Shown: positions 34,129 through 42,844, counted from the first letter of the stretch. The stretch: DNA of 64,000 nt from JBCBCP01 sp038530575 (GCA_038530575.1 JBCBCP010000008.1:42174-106173); one strand, 5' to 3'. The notes: generated by a model not told the origin, from the sequence alone. Made by a program: numbers and translations.

Positions 34129-35904
34129 TTACGCCTGCGGAACCATGTCGTCCGCGCTGATACCTGCCACCGAAACAGGCTTTTTCATCGCGTCGCGGCG
34201 GAACGGCTCGCCGAGTTCCTGGTTGATCATCGCTTCGATCAGCGTGGTCTTGCCATGCTTCATCTGGTTCTCGATCGCGGTGTTCAGCGCCTCGGTCAGC
34301 TCGTCCATGGTGCGGGCGACAACGCCCTCCAGCCCGCAGGCCTTCGCGATGCCGGCGTAAGACACCTGCTCGTCCAGCTCCGTGCCGACAAAGTTGTCGT
34401 CGAACCAGAGCGTGGAGTTCCGCTTTTCGGCGCCCCACTGGTAGTTGCGGAAGACAACCTGCGTAATTGGAGGCCATTCGCCCCGGCCAATCGCCGTCAG
34501 CTCGTTCACCGCGATGCCAAAGGCGCCGTCACCGGCAAAGCCCACGACCGGCACGTCAGGCTGGCCGATCTTGGCGCCCACGATGGCGGGCAGGCCGTAG
34601 CCGCAGGGGCCAAAGAGGCCGGGGGCGAGGTATTTGCGGCCCTCGTCAAAGTCAGGGTAGGCGTTGCCGATGGCGCAGTTGTTGCCGATGTCCGAAGAGA
34701 TGATCGCCTCACGCGGCAGGGCGCTCTGAATCGCGCGCCAAGCCATGCGCGGGCTCATCCAGTCGGGCTTGTCCGCGCGGGCACGCTCGTTCCAGGTTGT
34801 GCCCGGGTCGTCGTCCTCGTGGGTCATTTCGGTCAGCTGTTGCTTCCAGCGGCTCTTGGTCTCGGCCACACGCGCCTCGCGGTCTTTGCGGCCTGCGTCA
34901 CCGGCCTCGTCCGACAGCTGGGCGAGGATACCATTTGCCACCTTCGCCGCATCGCCCACGATGCCGACGGTGACCTTCTTGGTCAGGCCAATCCGGTCAG
35001 GGTTGATGTCGACCTGAATGATCTTGGCCTCCGCGGGCCAGTATTCCATCCCGTAGCCCGGAAGGGTCGAAAACGGGTTCAGACGCGTGCCAAGGCACAG
35101 CACCACGTCCGCGTCCTTGATCAGCTCCATCCCGGCCTTCGACCCGTTGTAGCCGAGCGGCCCGGCAAACAGGGGGTGCGAGCCCGGGAACGCATCGTTG
35201 TGCTGGTAGCCGACGCAGACCGGCGCGCTGAGCCGTTCGGCCAATTCCTTGGATGCATTAATGCCACCTTCAGACAGGACAACGCCCGCGCCGTTCAGGA
35301 TCACGGGGTTCTTGGCTTCGCTCAGCAGGGCCGCCGCCTTCGCGACAGAGTTTTCGCCGCCCGGAGAGCGTTCGAATTCCACCGGCTCGGGGATGTCGAT
35401 GTCGATTACCTGCGTCCAGAAATCCCGCGGGATGTTCAGCTGCGCCGGTGCGGACAGACGCTTGGCCTGGGCGATGACCCGGGCCAGAACCTCCGCCACC
35501 CGGGATGGATCGCGCACCTCTTCCTGATAGGCGACCATGTCTTCGAACAGCTTCATCTGCTCGACTTCCTGAAAGCCGCCTTGACCGATGGTCTTGTTCG
35601 CGGCCTGCGGGGTCACCAGCAGCAGCGGCGTGTGGTTCCAGTAGGCTGTCTTGACGGCGGTGACGAAGTTGGTGATGCCCGGCCCGTTCTGCGCGATCAT
35701 CATCGACACCTTGCCGGTCGCCCGCGTGTAGCCGTCGGCCATGAACCCGCCCGATCCCTCGTGCGCGCAGTCCCAAAAGGTGATGCCCGCCGCTGGGAAC
35801 AGGTCGGAAATCGGCATCATGGCCGACCCGATGATGCCAAAGGCGTGCTGGATGCCGTGGCGCTGGAGGGTTTTCACAAAGGCTTCTTCGGTGGTCATCC
35901 GCAT
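34129..35904 (-). CDS. xsc: Sulfoacetaldehyde acetyltransferase
   Basis: 591 residues, standard Xsc length. The N terminus MRMTTEEAFVKTLQRHGI, then HAFGIIGSAMMPISDLFP and WDCAHEGSGGFMADGYTRA, are characteristic of Xsc among ThDP enzymes. The ThDP/Mg motif starts GDGAFGIAVNEL near residue 470. It converts sulfoacetaldehyde plus phosphate into acetyl phosphate and sulfite. The repeat pair at 35970-36000 upstream is a candidate TauR operator. Confidence 0.96.
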   Translation of the reverse strand: MRMTTEEAFVKTLQRHGIQHAFGIIGSAMMPISDLFPAAGITFWDCAHEGSGGFMADGYTRATGKVSMMIAQNGPGITNFVTAVKTAYWNHTPLLLVTPQAANKTIGQGGFQEVEQMKLFEDMVAYQEEVRDPSRVAEVLARVIAQAKRLSAPAQLNIPRDFWTQVIDIDIPEPVEFERSPGGENSVAKAAALLSEAKNPVILNGAGVVLSEGGINASKELAERLSAPVCVGYQHNDAFPGSHPLFAGPLGYNGSKAGMELIKDADVVLCLGTRLNPFSTLPGYGMEYWPAEAKIIQVDINPDRIGLTKKVTVGIVGDAAKVANGILAQLSDEAGDAGRKDREARVAETKSRWKQQLTEMTHEDDDPGTTWNERARADKPDWMSPRMAWRAIQSALPREAIISSDIGNNCAIGNAYPDFDEGRKYLAPGLFGPCGYGLPAIVGAKIGQPDVPVVGFAGDGAFGIAVNELTAIGRGEWPPITQVVFRNYQWGAEKRNSTLWFDDNFVGTELDEQVSYAGIAKACGLEGVVARTMDELTEALNTAIENQMKHGKTTLIEAMINQELGEPFRRDAMKKPVSVAGISADDMVPQA

Positions 35905-35969
35905 GGGGCGCTCCGGGTTCTGGTGAGTCGGGAATTTGCGCGATCCTAATGCCGGGTTCTGCGCGCCAA

Positions 35970-36000
35970 TAGGGCCAGATTGCCGCGCAAATCAGGCCAG
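35970..36000 (-). promoter_or_regulatory. Putative TauR operator upstream of xsc
   Basis: On the minus strand, CTGGCCTGA (36000-35992) and CTGGCCCTA (35978-35970) are direct repeats 22 bp apart, pointing towards xsc. They match the half-sites at tpa (CTGGCCCTA) and tauR (CTGGACCTA). The upstream half-site overlaps the tauR stop codon. Confidence 0.6.
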
Positions 36001-37455
36001 TTCGCGAATGGCGCTCGCAATTTCGGCCACGCCGTCCGGGATGCGCGCTGCGGGGATGCTGGAATAGGCCAGCCGGTAGAAATGCGCAGGCCTCCCCTGA
36101 CCGGAAAAGAACGGCAGGCCCGGCTCGATGAGTACGCCGCGCGCGGCCAGCCTGCTGGCCAGATCGCCGGCATCCACACCCTGCGGCGCGGCCATCCAGA
36201 AGGACGAGCCGCCCATGTCGCCCGCGCCGGCCACCTGCAGCCCTTCGGCGTCAATCGCGGCCTGCATGATCTTGCGCCGTTCGCCCAACACGCTGCCCAT
36301 CTTGCGGATCTGCGCGTCGTAATGGCCCAGTGACAGGAAATAGGCCGCCGTGCGCTGCACGTGGCCGGGCGGGTGGCGCAGCACATTGGCCCGCAGCGCG
36401 CGGGCCTCGCGGATAAACGGCTCTGACCCGACCAGATAGCCCAGCCGCAGCCCGGGAAAGAGCGACTTGGAAAAGCTGCCCACGTAGATCACCCGCCCCT
36501 CGGTATCGAGCGATTTGAGCGCGGGGGCAGGCGCGCGCAGGAAGGCCATTTCGAACTCGTAATCATCCTCGACTATCAGCGCGTCGAGCGCGCGCGCCCG
36601 GTCCAGCAAGGCGCGGCGGCGCGGCAACGGCATGGTCGCGTTGGTCGGGCACTGGTGCGAGGGCGTGGTAAAGATCACGTCGGTCTCGGGCGGGATCGCG
36701 TCGGGTGGCAACCCGTCCTGATCCACCGCCACGGGGCTGAGGTGGCAGCGCGCCTGATCCAGAATATCGCGCAGCGCCGGATAACACGGATCCTCGATGG
36801 CCGCGCGCCGCCTTTGGGTCAGCAGCACCTGCGCCGTCAGCCACAGCGCGTTCTGCGCGCCCATGGTGATCAGCACGTGTTCGGGGCGCGCCGTGATCCC
36901 CCGCCGCGGCAGCGTGTGGCGCAGGATGAATTCGGTCAGCCGCTCGTCATCCCTGTCGCCTGCATCGGTGGTCAGCGCCGCAAAGTCGCGCTGGCCCAGC
37001 GCCTGTATCGCGCAATTGCGCCAGTTGGTGTGATCAAACAGCGCCGGGTCTGCTTGCCCGTAGATGAACGGGTAGCGGTAGCGCGCCCAGTCCTGCGGTT
37101 TGCTGAGCGTCTGACCGCCGGAAAACCGCTGCCCGATGGCGCGGGTCCAGTCGACGCTGTCTTCGGCTTCTGCCGCGCCGGGAAAGCTTGGCGGGACGGG
37201 GGCGTTGCCGGATACAAAATAGCCGGACCGTCCGCGCGAGGTCAGATAATCGCTGGCCAGAAGTTCGGTATAGGCCAGGGTCACCGTGATCCGGCTGACG
37301 CCAAGATGCGCGGCCAGTTTGCGGGTCGAGGGCAGCTTTTCTCCGGGCGCGAACCGCCCCGACAGAATGCCTTGGGCGATCATCTGCTGGATGCGCGCCT
37401 GCTTGGTGCCGGATTCGGCATCCGCAAGAAAGAAGGTTTCGACCGGAAGCGACAT
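35992..37455 (-). CDS. tauR: MocR-type (GntR-aminotransferase) regulator TauR
   Basis: 487 residues. The N-terminal GntR winged helix (about 15-80) includes FAPGEKLPSTRKLAAHLGVSR. The C-terminal PLP aminotransferase-like domain has the lysine motif YVGSFSKSLFPGLRLGYLVG (about 320-340). In Rhodobacter capsulatus TauR activates tpa and tauABC in response to taurine. Its place between xsc and tpa, and the repeated CTGGMCCTA sites, fit that role here. Confidence 0.9.
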   Translation of the reverse strand: MSLPVETFFLADAESGTKQARIQQMIAQGILSGRFAPGEKLPSTRKLAAHLGVSRITVTLAYTELLASDYLTSRGRSGYFVSGNAPVPPSFPGAAEAEDSVDWTRAIGQRFSGGQTLSKPQDWARYRYPFIYGQADPALFDHTNWRNCAIQALGQRDFAALTTDAGDRDDERLTEFILRHTLPRRGITARPEHVLITMGAQNALWLTAQVLLTQRRRAAIEDPCYPALRDILDQARCHLSPVAVDQDGLPPDAIPPETDVIFTTPSHQCPTNATMPLPRRRALLDRARALDALIVEDDYEFEMAFLRAPAPALKSLDTEGRVIYVGSFSKSLFPGLRLGYLVGSEPFIREARALRANVLRHPPGHVQRTAAYFLSLGHYDAQIRKMGSVLGERRKIMQAAIDAEGLQVAGAGDMGGSSFWMAAPQGVDAGDLASRLAARGVLIEPGLPFFSGQGRPAHFYRLAYSSIPAARIPDGVAEIASAIRELA

Positions 37456-37469
37456 GCCTCCGGTCTAGC

Positions 37470-37501
37470 GTGGACCTATATCCGGTGCAATCTGGACCTA
37501 A
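37470..37501 (+). promoter_or_regulatory. Putative TauR operator upstream of tauR
   Basis: Direct repeats GTGGACCTAT (37470-37479) and CTGGACCTAA (37492-37501), 22 bp apart, start 15 bp before the tauR start codon on the plus strand, i.e. oriented away from tauR. The half-site resembles the direct repeat reported, as I recall, for R. capsulatus TauR. Confidence 0.62.
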
Positions 37502-37520
37502 GGCTTGTCCAAATCGATGG

Positions 37521-37565
37521 CGGTTTCTTAGTAAGAAACCGGGCCGGAAACTTACTAAGCTTCCG
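37521..37565. repeat. Dispersed double-dyad repeat, copy 2
   Basis: CGGTTTCTTA-G-TAAGAAACCG (37521-37541) is a perfect dyad. CGGAAACTTA-C-TAAGCTTCCG (37545-37565) has one mismatch. The second arm ends one base before the tpa stop codon (37566-37568 on the minus strand), as copy 1 adjoins the rsmD stop. Spacing and core sequence match copy 1 at 2264-2307. Confidence 0.8.
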
Positions 37566-38960
37566 TCACCCGAACACATCGCTCAGCGCGGTATCGACCG
37601 CGGAGACGATATGGTCGATGTAATCCTTCGTCGCGATCAGCGCCGGAGAGAAGCACAGCGTGTTGTTCTTACCCGGTAGCGACCGGTTTGTTGCCCCGAT
37701 GACCACGCCCTGCGCCATGCAGTTGCCGACAACGGCTTGCACCTTGGCTTCGGCCGCCGGCGCGCGCGTCTCGCGATCTGCCACTAGCTCGGCGCCCAGG
37801 AACAGGCCCTTGCCGCGCACGTCGCCGATCACGGCGTGGCGGTCTGCCAGAGCGTTCAGCTGATCCAGCATGTAGTCGCCCATCGCGGTGGTGTTGCCGA
37901 GCAGGTCTTCATCCTCGATGATCTTCAGGTTTTCCAGCGCCGCTGTCGGCCCGGCGGTGCAGCCACCAAAGGTGCTGATGTCGCGGAAATAGTTCATCGG
38001 GTCCGTGTGATCGTCTCTGAACATGTCAAAGACTTCTTCGGTGGTGACGAGGCAGGCAATCGCCGCATAGCCCGAGGCCACACCCTTGGCCATCGTGACC
38101 ATATCGGGCTTCACGCCGTAATGCTGGTAGCCGAACCACGTGCCCGTCCGGCCCACGCCGCAGACCACCTCGTCGATATGCAGCAGGATGTCGTACTTTT
38201 TGCAGATCTCCTGCACGCGTTCCCAATAGCCCTCGGGCGGGGTGATCACGCCGCCACCTGCGGTGACCGGCTCAAGGCAGAGCGCGCCGACGGTATCGGG
38301 CCCTTCGCGCAGGATGACCTCTTCGATCTGGTCAGCGGCCCACACGCCGTAATTTTCCACCGGCGCGCCGTCCTGTTCGTGGCGGCGGTATTCTAGGCAG
38401 TGCGGCACGCGCACAAAGCCGGGCGTGAACGGCCCGTACTGCGCGCCGCGTTCGTCCTGACCGCCCGCTGACAGGCAAGCGATCGTGGTGCCGTGATAAT
38501 CCCGATCACGGTAGAGGATCTTGTGCTTCTTGCCGCCATAGCGCTTGTGCGCGATCTGGCGGACCATCTTGAAGCCCTTCTCGTTCGCCTCGGAGCCGGA
38601 GTTGCAATAGTAGACGCGGCTCATGCCCGGCATCTTCTCAATCAGTCGCTCGGAAAAAAGCGCGCCCGGGATCGACCCGGCGGACCCGGCGAAATAGTTC
38701 AGCTTGATCAGCTGGTCGCGCACGGCATTGGCGATGCTTTCGCGCCCGTAGCCCACATTCACCGTCCAGACACCGCCCGACACGGCATCAATGTGTTCCT
38801 TTCCATGCTGGTCCCAGACCTTCATGCCCTTGCCTTCCACGATGATCCGCGGATCGGCGCCGGTCATGAAAGGCGCGTGCTGGATCAGGTGGTGCCAGAC
38901 CCGGGCACGGTCGGCTTCGACCACATGGCTGATGTCGTTCTGAGAAAGCGTACCGTCCAT
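37566..38960 (-). CDS. tpa: Taurine-pyruvate aminotransferase
   Basis: 464 residues from ATG 38960, with GGGGAT upstream. It is a class III PLP aminotransferase: YYCNSGSEANEKGFKM (about 117-132), HIDEVVCGVGRTG with Asp263, and Schiff-base K292 in MAKGVASGY. It transfers the amino group of taurine to pyruvate, giving sulfoacetaldehyde and alanine. It is divergent from tauABC across a 358-bp control region. Confidence 0.94.
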   Translation of the reverse strand: MDGTLSQNDISHVVEADRARVWHHLIQHAPFMTGADPRIIVEGKGMKVWDQHGKEHIDAVSGGVWTVNVGYGRESIANAVRDQLIKLNYFAGSAGSIPGALFSERLIEKMPGMSRVYYCNSGSEANEKGFKMVRQIAHKRYGGKKHKILYRDRDYHGTTIACLSAGGQDERGAQYGPFTPGFVRVPHCLEYRRHEQDGAPVENYGVWAADQIEEVILREGPDTVGALCLEPVTAGGGVITPPEGYWERVQEICKKYDILLHIDEVVCGVGRTGTWFGYQHYGVKPDMVTMAKGVASGYAAIACLVTTEEVFDMFRDDHTDPMNYFRDISTFGGCTAGPTAALENLKIIEDEDLLGNTTAMGDYMLDQLNALADRHAVIGDVRGKGLFLGAELVADRETRAPAAEAKVQAVVGNCMAQGVVIGATNRSLPGKNNTLCFSPALIATKDYIDHIVSAVDTALSDVFG

Positions 38961-39318
38961 CGTGGGATCCCCTGTTTTGCCGCGCATATCGGTGAATTCA
39001 TGAGCATCTGTAATGCTCAGTGCCGTATATCACAGCAGCGTTGCCTCCGTCAGTAGGGCCAGTTGCCCAGCAATGATAGGGCCAGTCGGCGCGGACGATT
39101 TTGGCTTGCCGCTCGGCAAAACGCCTCAAAACAAGGCGTAAATCACGTTTTGCATGGTTGAGAAGACAGCAATGTCATCGGGCGGTCCTGAATTTTTCGT
39201 TGATCGCAGGTCTATTATGAGGCCTCATCACGCAGCGCCGGTACGAAGCCGGACCCGGCATACCCGCCGGACAAAAGTAGGCCCGCACGAATCGGGCCGT
39301 CAACACGGGAGAGTCTTC
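38961..39318. promoter_or_regulatory. Divergent tpa/tauA control region
   Basis: This 358-bp gene-free stretch contains the TauR-like repeat pair (39054-39086), a perfect dyad TGAGCAT-CTGTA-ATGCTCA (39001-39019) in the presumed tpa leader, nested inverted repeats GCAAAACGCCT...CGTTTTGC (39116-39153), and a hairpin GGCCCG/CGGGCC (39280-39298) about 20 nt before the tauA ATG. I could not place -35/-10 boxes with confidence. Confidence 0.55.
39054..39086 (-). promoter_or_regulatory. Putative TauR operator of tpa/tauABC
   Basis: Two identical 10-mers TAGGGCCAGT (39054-39063 and 39077-39086), 23 bp apart. On the minus strand they read ACTGGCCCTA, in the tpa direction, and match the sites at xsc and tauR. 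Confidence 0.65.
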
Positions 39319-40323
39319 ATGACACTGAAATCCAAACTGATGGGCGCCGTTGCCGGCGTTGCTATGCTGGCCGGCGGTAACGCCTTTGCCGCCGGGCATG
39401 GCGGTGAAATCACCGTCGCCTACTTCCTCGAGTGGCCGATGCCGTTCCAGTTCGCCAAGGAAATGGGCATGTACGAAGAGGCCATGGGCGGGACCAAGAT
39501 CAACTGGGTCAGCTTTGACACCGGCACCGCGATGTCCGCGGCGATGGCGTCGGGCGACGTGCAGATTTCCGTTAGCCAGGGCGTGCCGCCCTTCGTGGTC
39601 GCAGCTTCTGCTGGACAGGACATCCAGATCGTCGACGTGGCCGTGTCCTACTCCGAAAACGACAACTGCGTCGTGAAGGCCGAGCTGGAGATTGACGCAG
39701 GCTCCGCCGCCGAACTGGCCGGCAAGAAGGTCGCTGTGCCGCTGGGCACCGCCGCCCACTACGGCTTCCTGAGCCAGATGGGCCACTTTGGCGTTGATGT
39801 TGCCTCGATGGAAATCGTGGACATGGCACCTGCAGAAGGCGCAGCCGCGCTGGCGCAAGGCTCGCTCGACATGGCGTGCGGCTGGGGCGGTGCGCTGCGC
39901 CGCATGAAAGAGCACGGCAACGTCCTGCTGACCGGCGCCGAGAAAGAAGAGCTGGGCATTCTCGTCTTTGACGTGACCTCCGCCCCCGCTGCCTTTGTCG
40001 CCGAAGAGGCCGAGCTGCTGAGCCAATTCCTGTCCGTGACCGCAGCGGCAAACGCGATGTGGGCCGACCCGGCCAACCACGCCAAGATGCTGCCGGTGAT
40101 CGCCAAGGACGCAGGCATGTCCGAGGCCGACACGATGGCCACGATCAGCACGTTCACCTTCCCGACGGTCGAAGAGCAGCTGTCCGAGAAGTGGCTCGGC
40201 GGTGCGGCGCAGACCTTCATGGGCGGTGTGGCCGGCGTCTTTGTCGAAGCCGGTTCGATCCCGAACGCGCTCGACAGCTATGCAGCGACCGTGAACACGG
40301 GCCCGCTCGAGGCTGCGCAATAA
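39319..40323 (+). CDS. tauA: Taurine ABC transporter substrate-binding protein
   Basis: 334 residues from ATG 39319. A signal peptide ends at GGNAFA-AGHGGE (about residue 24). The mature protein has the TauA/SsuA fold pattern, with ITVAYFLEWPMPFQFAKE at the N terminus and KVAVPLGTAAHYGFLSQM in the centre. It binds taurine in the periplasm. It is the first gene of tauABC, oriented away from tpa. Confidence 0.93.
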   Translation: MTLKSKLMGAVAGVAMLAGGNAFAAGHGGEITVAYFLEWPMPFQFAKEMGMYEEAMGGTKINWVSFDTGTAMSAAMASGDVQISVSQGVPPFVVAASAGQDIQIVDVAVSYSENDNCVVKAELEIDAGSAAELAGKKVAVPLGTAAHYGFLSQMGHFGVDVASMEIVDMAPAEGAAALAQGSLDMACGWGGALRRMKEHGNVLLTGAEKEELGILVFDVTSAPAAFVAEEAELLSQFLSVTAAANAMWADPANHAKMLPVIAKDAGMSEADTMATISTFTFPTVEEQLSEKWLGGAAQTFMGGVAGVFVEAGSIPNALDSYAATVNTGPLEAAQ

Positions 40324-40395
40324 CCTGATCGGTGGGCGCCTTGCCTCCTGAAAGGGATGCGAGGCGCCCCCAATCCCAACCGGCGCGGGGGTGCG

Positions 40396-41202
40396 ATGTC
40401 CGGTCTTCAGATCCAGAATATTTCGATGCGCTTTGACCTGCCGGGTGGCGGGCATGTGCAGGCGTTGCAAGACGTCACGCTTGACCTCAAACAGGGCGAG
40501 CTTTTGTCCGTTCTGGGCCCGTCCGGCTGTGGCAAGACCACGCTTTTGAACATTGTTGCGGGCTTTCTGGCGCCGACCGAAGGGCAGATCATGCTCAACG
40601 GCCACCAGGTCCTCGGCCCCGATGCCGAGCGGGGTATGGTGTTCCAGCAAGGGGCCCTGTTCGAATGGATGAGCGTGCGCGACAATGTCAGCTTTGGCCC
40701 CCGGATGAAGGGCCAGCGCGCGGCAGACTACAGTGCCAATGTCGATCATCTGCTCGACGTCGTCGGCCTGCAAGACTTCAAGGAAAAGATGGTTTACGAG
40801 CTGTCGGGCGGTATGCAGCAGCGTGTGGCTCTGGCCCGCTGCCTGGCCAATGACCCGGACGTGATCCTGATGGACGAACCGCTGGGCGCGCTTGACGCGC
40901 TGACCCGCGAAAAGATGCAAGGCCTTGTGCTGAAGCTGTGGAAAGAGACGGGCAAGACGATCATCCTGATCACCCACTCCGTCGAAGAAGCGCTGCTGCT
41001 TGGCGAGCGCCTCTTGGTCATGGCCCCGCGGCCCGGCCGCATCCACCGCGAATATCGCCTGCCGTTCGCCGATATGGGCGTGGGCGCGGATTTGCGAGAG
41101 GTCAAGAAACACCCCGACTACGCCACGACACGCGAAGAAATCCTCGGGATGATCTGGGACATGGAGGAAGAGATTATGGGCCGGACGGAGGAAAGCGCAT
41201 GA
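40396..41202 (+). CDS. tauB: Taurine ABC transporter ATP-binding protein
   Basis: 268 residues from ATG 40396. Walker A is GPSGCGKTT (41-49), the ABC signature LSGGMQQ (136-142) and Walker B ILMDEP (157-162), with the switch His in ITHSVEEALLL. It belongs to the TauB/SsuB/NrtD class and energises uptake through TauC. Its stop overlaps the tauC start by 4 nt. Confidence 0.94.
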   Translation: MSGLQIQNISMRFDLPGGGHVQALQDVTLDLKQGELLSVLGPSGCGKTTLLNIVAGFLAPTEGQIMLNGHQVLGPDAERGMVFQQGALFEWMSVRDNVSFGPRMKGQRAADYSANVDHLLDVVGLQDFKEKMVYELSGGMQQRVALARCLANDPDVILMDEPLGALDALTREKMQGLVLKLWKETGKTIILITHSVEEALLLGERLLVMAPRPGRIHREYRLPFADMGVGADLREVKKHPDYATTREEILGMIWDMEEEIMGRTEESA

Positions 41203-42473
41203 CCGGCCTTTTGATCCTTGCCGTCTACATTGCCATTTTCGTTGGCGCCTATTTTGTTGTCAAAGCGGTGGGGCGCACGGCGAGCAGCGGGTTCAACTCG
41301 TTGAAGACCGTGACCTTTGGCGACGAGTCGACGGTTGTTGCCAACCGCTGGGGCAGCGTGATTTCGGTGGCCACGATTTTCCTGATCTGGGGCTCGTTCA
41401 CCGGCTCGAACTGGGTGCCGGGCTTCTTGCATGCGCCTGCGCCCTATGTCGGCGAGATGCAGTTTACCTACACGCTGCAGGCGCCTGATGGGGCAACGGA
41501 TGATGCCACCGTCTTTGTTCGTATCTTCGACTTTGGCGAGGATAAGGTGGCGTTCGAGGTGCCTCCCGGGGACGGGTTTGCCAAGGATGATGCGCTGTCG
41601 ATGAACACATCGCGCACGGAAACCATCCTGTTTGACCGCAACGACGAGGTGAACCGGCGCGCAGGGGCGCAGGTTGTGGCCATTGATGGCACGCCGATTG
41701 GCCCGGATACGGCGATTTCGACGTCTTCCGGCCGGTTTGTCTTGACGGATAAAGGCGCGATCAGCTTCACGCCGCCCAAGGGCCTGCAGATGGACCCGCT
41801 GTACCTGCCGCCGCCCGAGGCTGTGATTGATCGGCTGACGGAGATTGCCTCCGAGGGTTACCGCAACTTCACCCTGCTCGAACATCTGGGTTATTCGCTG
41901 TTCCGCGTCATCGGTGGCTTCCTCTTTGGGGCGCTGCTGGGGATCCCGCTCGGCTATGCGATGGGCTTGAATGGCTGGTTCCGCGGCTGGTTTGATCCGA
42001 TTGTCGAGTTTATGCGGCCTGTCCCGCCGCTTGCGCTGATCCCGCTGGTGATCATCTGGTTCGGCATCGGGGAGGCGGGCAAGATCATCCTGCTGTTCCT
42101 TGCCGCGCTCTGGATCATGGCCATTGCGGCGCGTTCAGGCGTCAGTGGTGTGCGGATCACCAAGGTACATGCCGCCTATTCGCTTGGTGCGTCCAAGTGG
42201 CAGGTGATGCGCCATGTGATCGTGCCCAACTCGCTGCCCGACATCTTTACCGGGGCCCGGGTCGCCATGGGGGTGTGCTGGGGCACGGTGGTTGCGGCCG
42301 AACTGGTCGCCGCGTCGCAGGGCGCTGGCATGATGATCATGGTCGCGTCGAAGTTCACGCTGACCGATATCGTGATCATGGGCATCATCCTGATCGGGAT
42401 CATTGGTTTTGCCATCGAGATGCTCATGCGTCAGCTGGAAAGCTGGCTCGTGCCATGGAAGGGCAAAGGCTGA
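41199..42473 (+). CDS. tauC: Taurine ABC transporter permease with a large insertion
   Basis: 424 residues; family members are usually about 275. There is an extra N-terminal transmembrane helix (about 3-24). A second helix (about 53-78) is where TauC normally begins. A hydrophilic stretch of about 120 residues (80-200, beta-rich, acidic) then interrupts the usual join to LYLPPPEAVIDRL. The BPD permease core follows, with its EAA-loop region YSLGASKWQVMRHVIVPNS at about 325-345. The inserted part is probably periplasmic and might contact TauA. Confidence 0.88.
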   Translation: MTGLLILAVYIAIFVGAYFVVKAVGRTASSGFNSLKTVTFGDESTVVANRWGSVISVATIFLIWGSFTGSNWVPGFLHAPAPYVGEMQFTYTLQAPDGATDDATVFVRIFDFGEDKVAFEVPPGDGFAKDDALSMNTSRTETILFDRNDEVNRRAGAQVVAIDGTPIGPDTAISTSSGRFVLTDKGAISFTPPKGLQMDPLYLPPPEAVIDRLTEIASEGYRNFTLLEHLGYSLFRVIGGFLFGALLGIPLGYAMGLNGWFRGWFDPIVEFMRPVPPLALIPLVIIWFGIGEAGKIILLFLAALWIMAIAARSGVSGVRITKVHAAYSLGASKWQVMRHVIVPNSLPDIFTGARVAMGVCWGTVVAAELVAASQGAGMMIMVASKFTLTDIVIMGIILIGIIGFAIEMLMRQLESWLVPWKGKG

Positions 42474-42490
42474 TCCGGGCACAGCCCGGC

Positions 42491-42511
42491 AAAAGGTCCG
42501 GGGGACCTTTT
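42491..42511 (+). terminator. Terminator of tauABC
   Basis: AAAAGGTCC (42491-42499) and GGACCTTTT (42503-42511) form a perfect 9-bp stem with a GGG loop, 18 bp after the tauC stop. The self-contained A/T ends could serve either strand. Confidence 0.75.
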
Positions 42512-42768
42512 GAAGCCTTTGCGCGCGGAGCGCCGGGGTTAGTCTGCAACCGTTGCACCCTCAGCCCACAGCGCGTCATCAGAGCTTAGCGCACAGACAT
42601 CCGCAGGATGTCGACACGCCGTCCGCCCCCATGGGCGGCGTGTTTCACGCCAGCCTCGGACGGCTTGGGCTGGGCGGAGAGGTTGCCGTGCCACCAATGC
42701 AGGAGCAGCAGACTTAACCACGCGGGTGGTGACGGACAGCATTAGGTATTTGGGAAATTAAAGAGAGA
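42512..42768. other. Non-coding stretch between tauC and tRNA-Ala
   Basis: I see no gene here. It contains a hairpin CCGCCC (42623-42628) / GGGCGG (42633-42638) set in ACACGCCGT...CGTGTTTC, which could be a terminator, and nothing else recognisable. Confidence 0.5.
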
Positions 42769-42844
42769 TGGTGGAGCATAGCGGGATCGAACCGCTGACC
42801 TCCTGCATGCCATGCAGGCGCTCTCCCAGCTGAGCTAATGCCCC
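42769..42844 (-). tRNA. tRNA-Ala, anticodon GGC
   Basis: The 76-nt cloverleaf on the minus strand begins GGGGCATTAGCTCAGCTGG. The acceptor stem GGGGCAT/ATGCTCC has one G-T pair. The anticodon arm is CCTGC-ATGGCAT-GCAGG with GGC in positions 34-36. The T arm carries GGTTCGATCC, and CCA is encoded at the 3' end. Confidence 0.95.

Noticed and set aside
33544..35949. An 801-codon plus-strand open frame opposite pta and xsc
   Set aside because: It spans two well-identified minus-strand genes and their gap. The protein is Arg/Gly/Val-rich with no recognisable fold.
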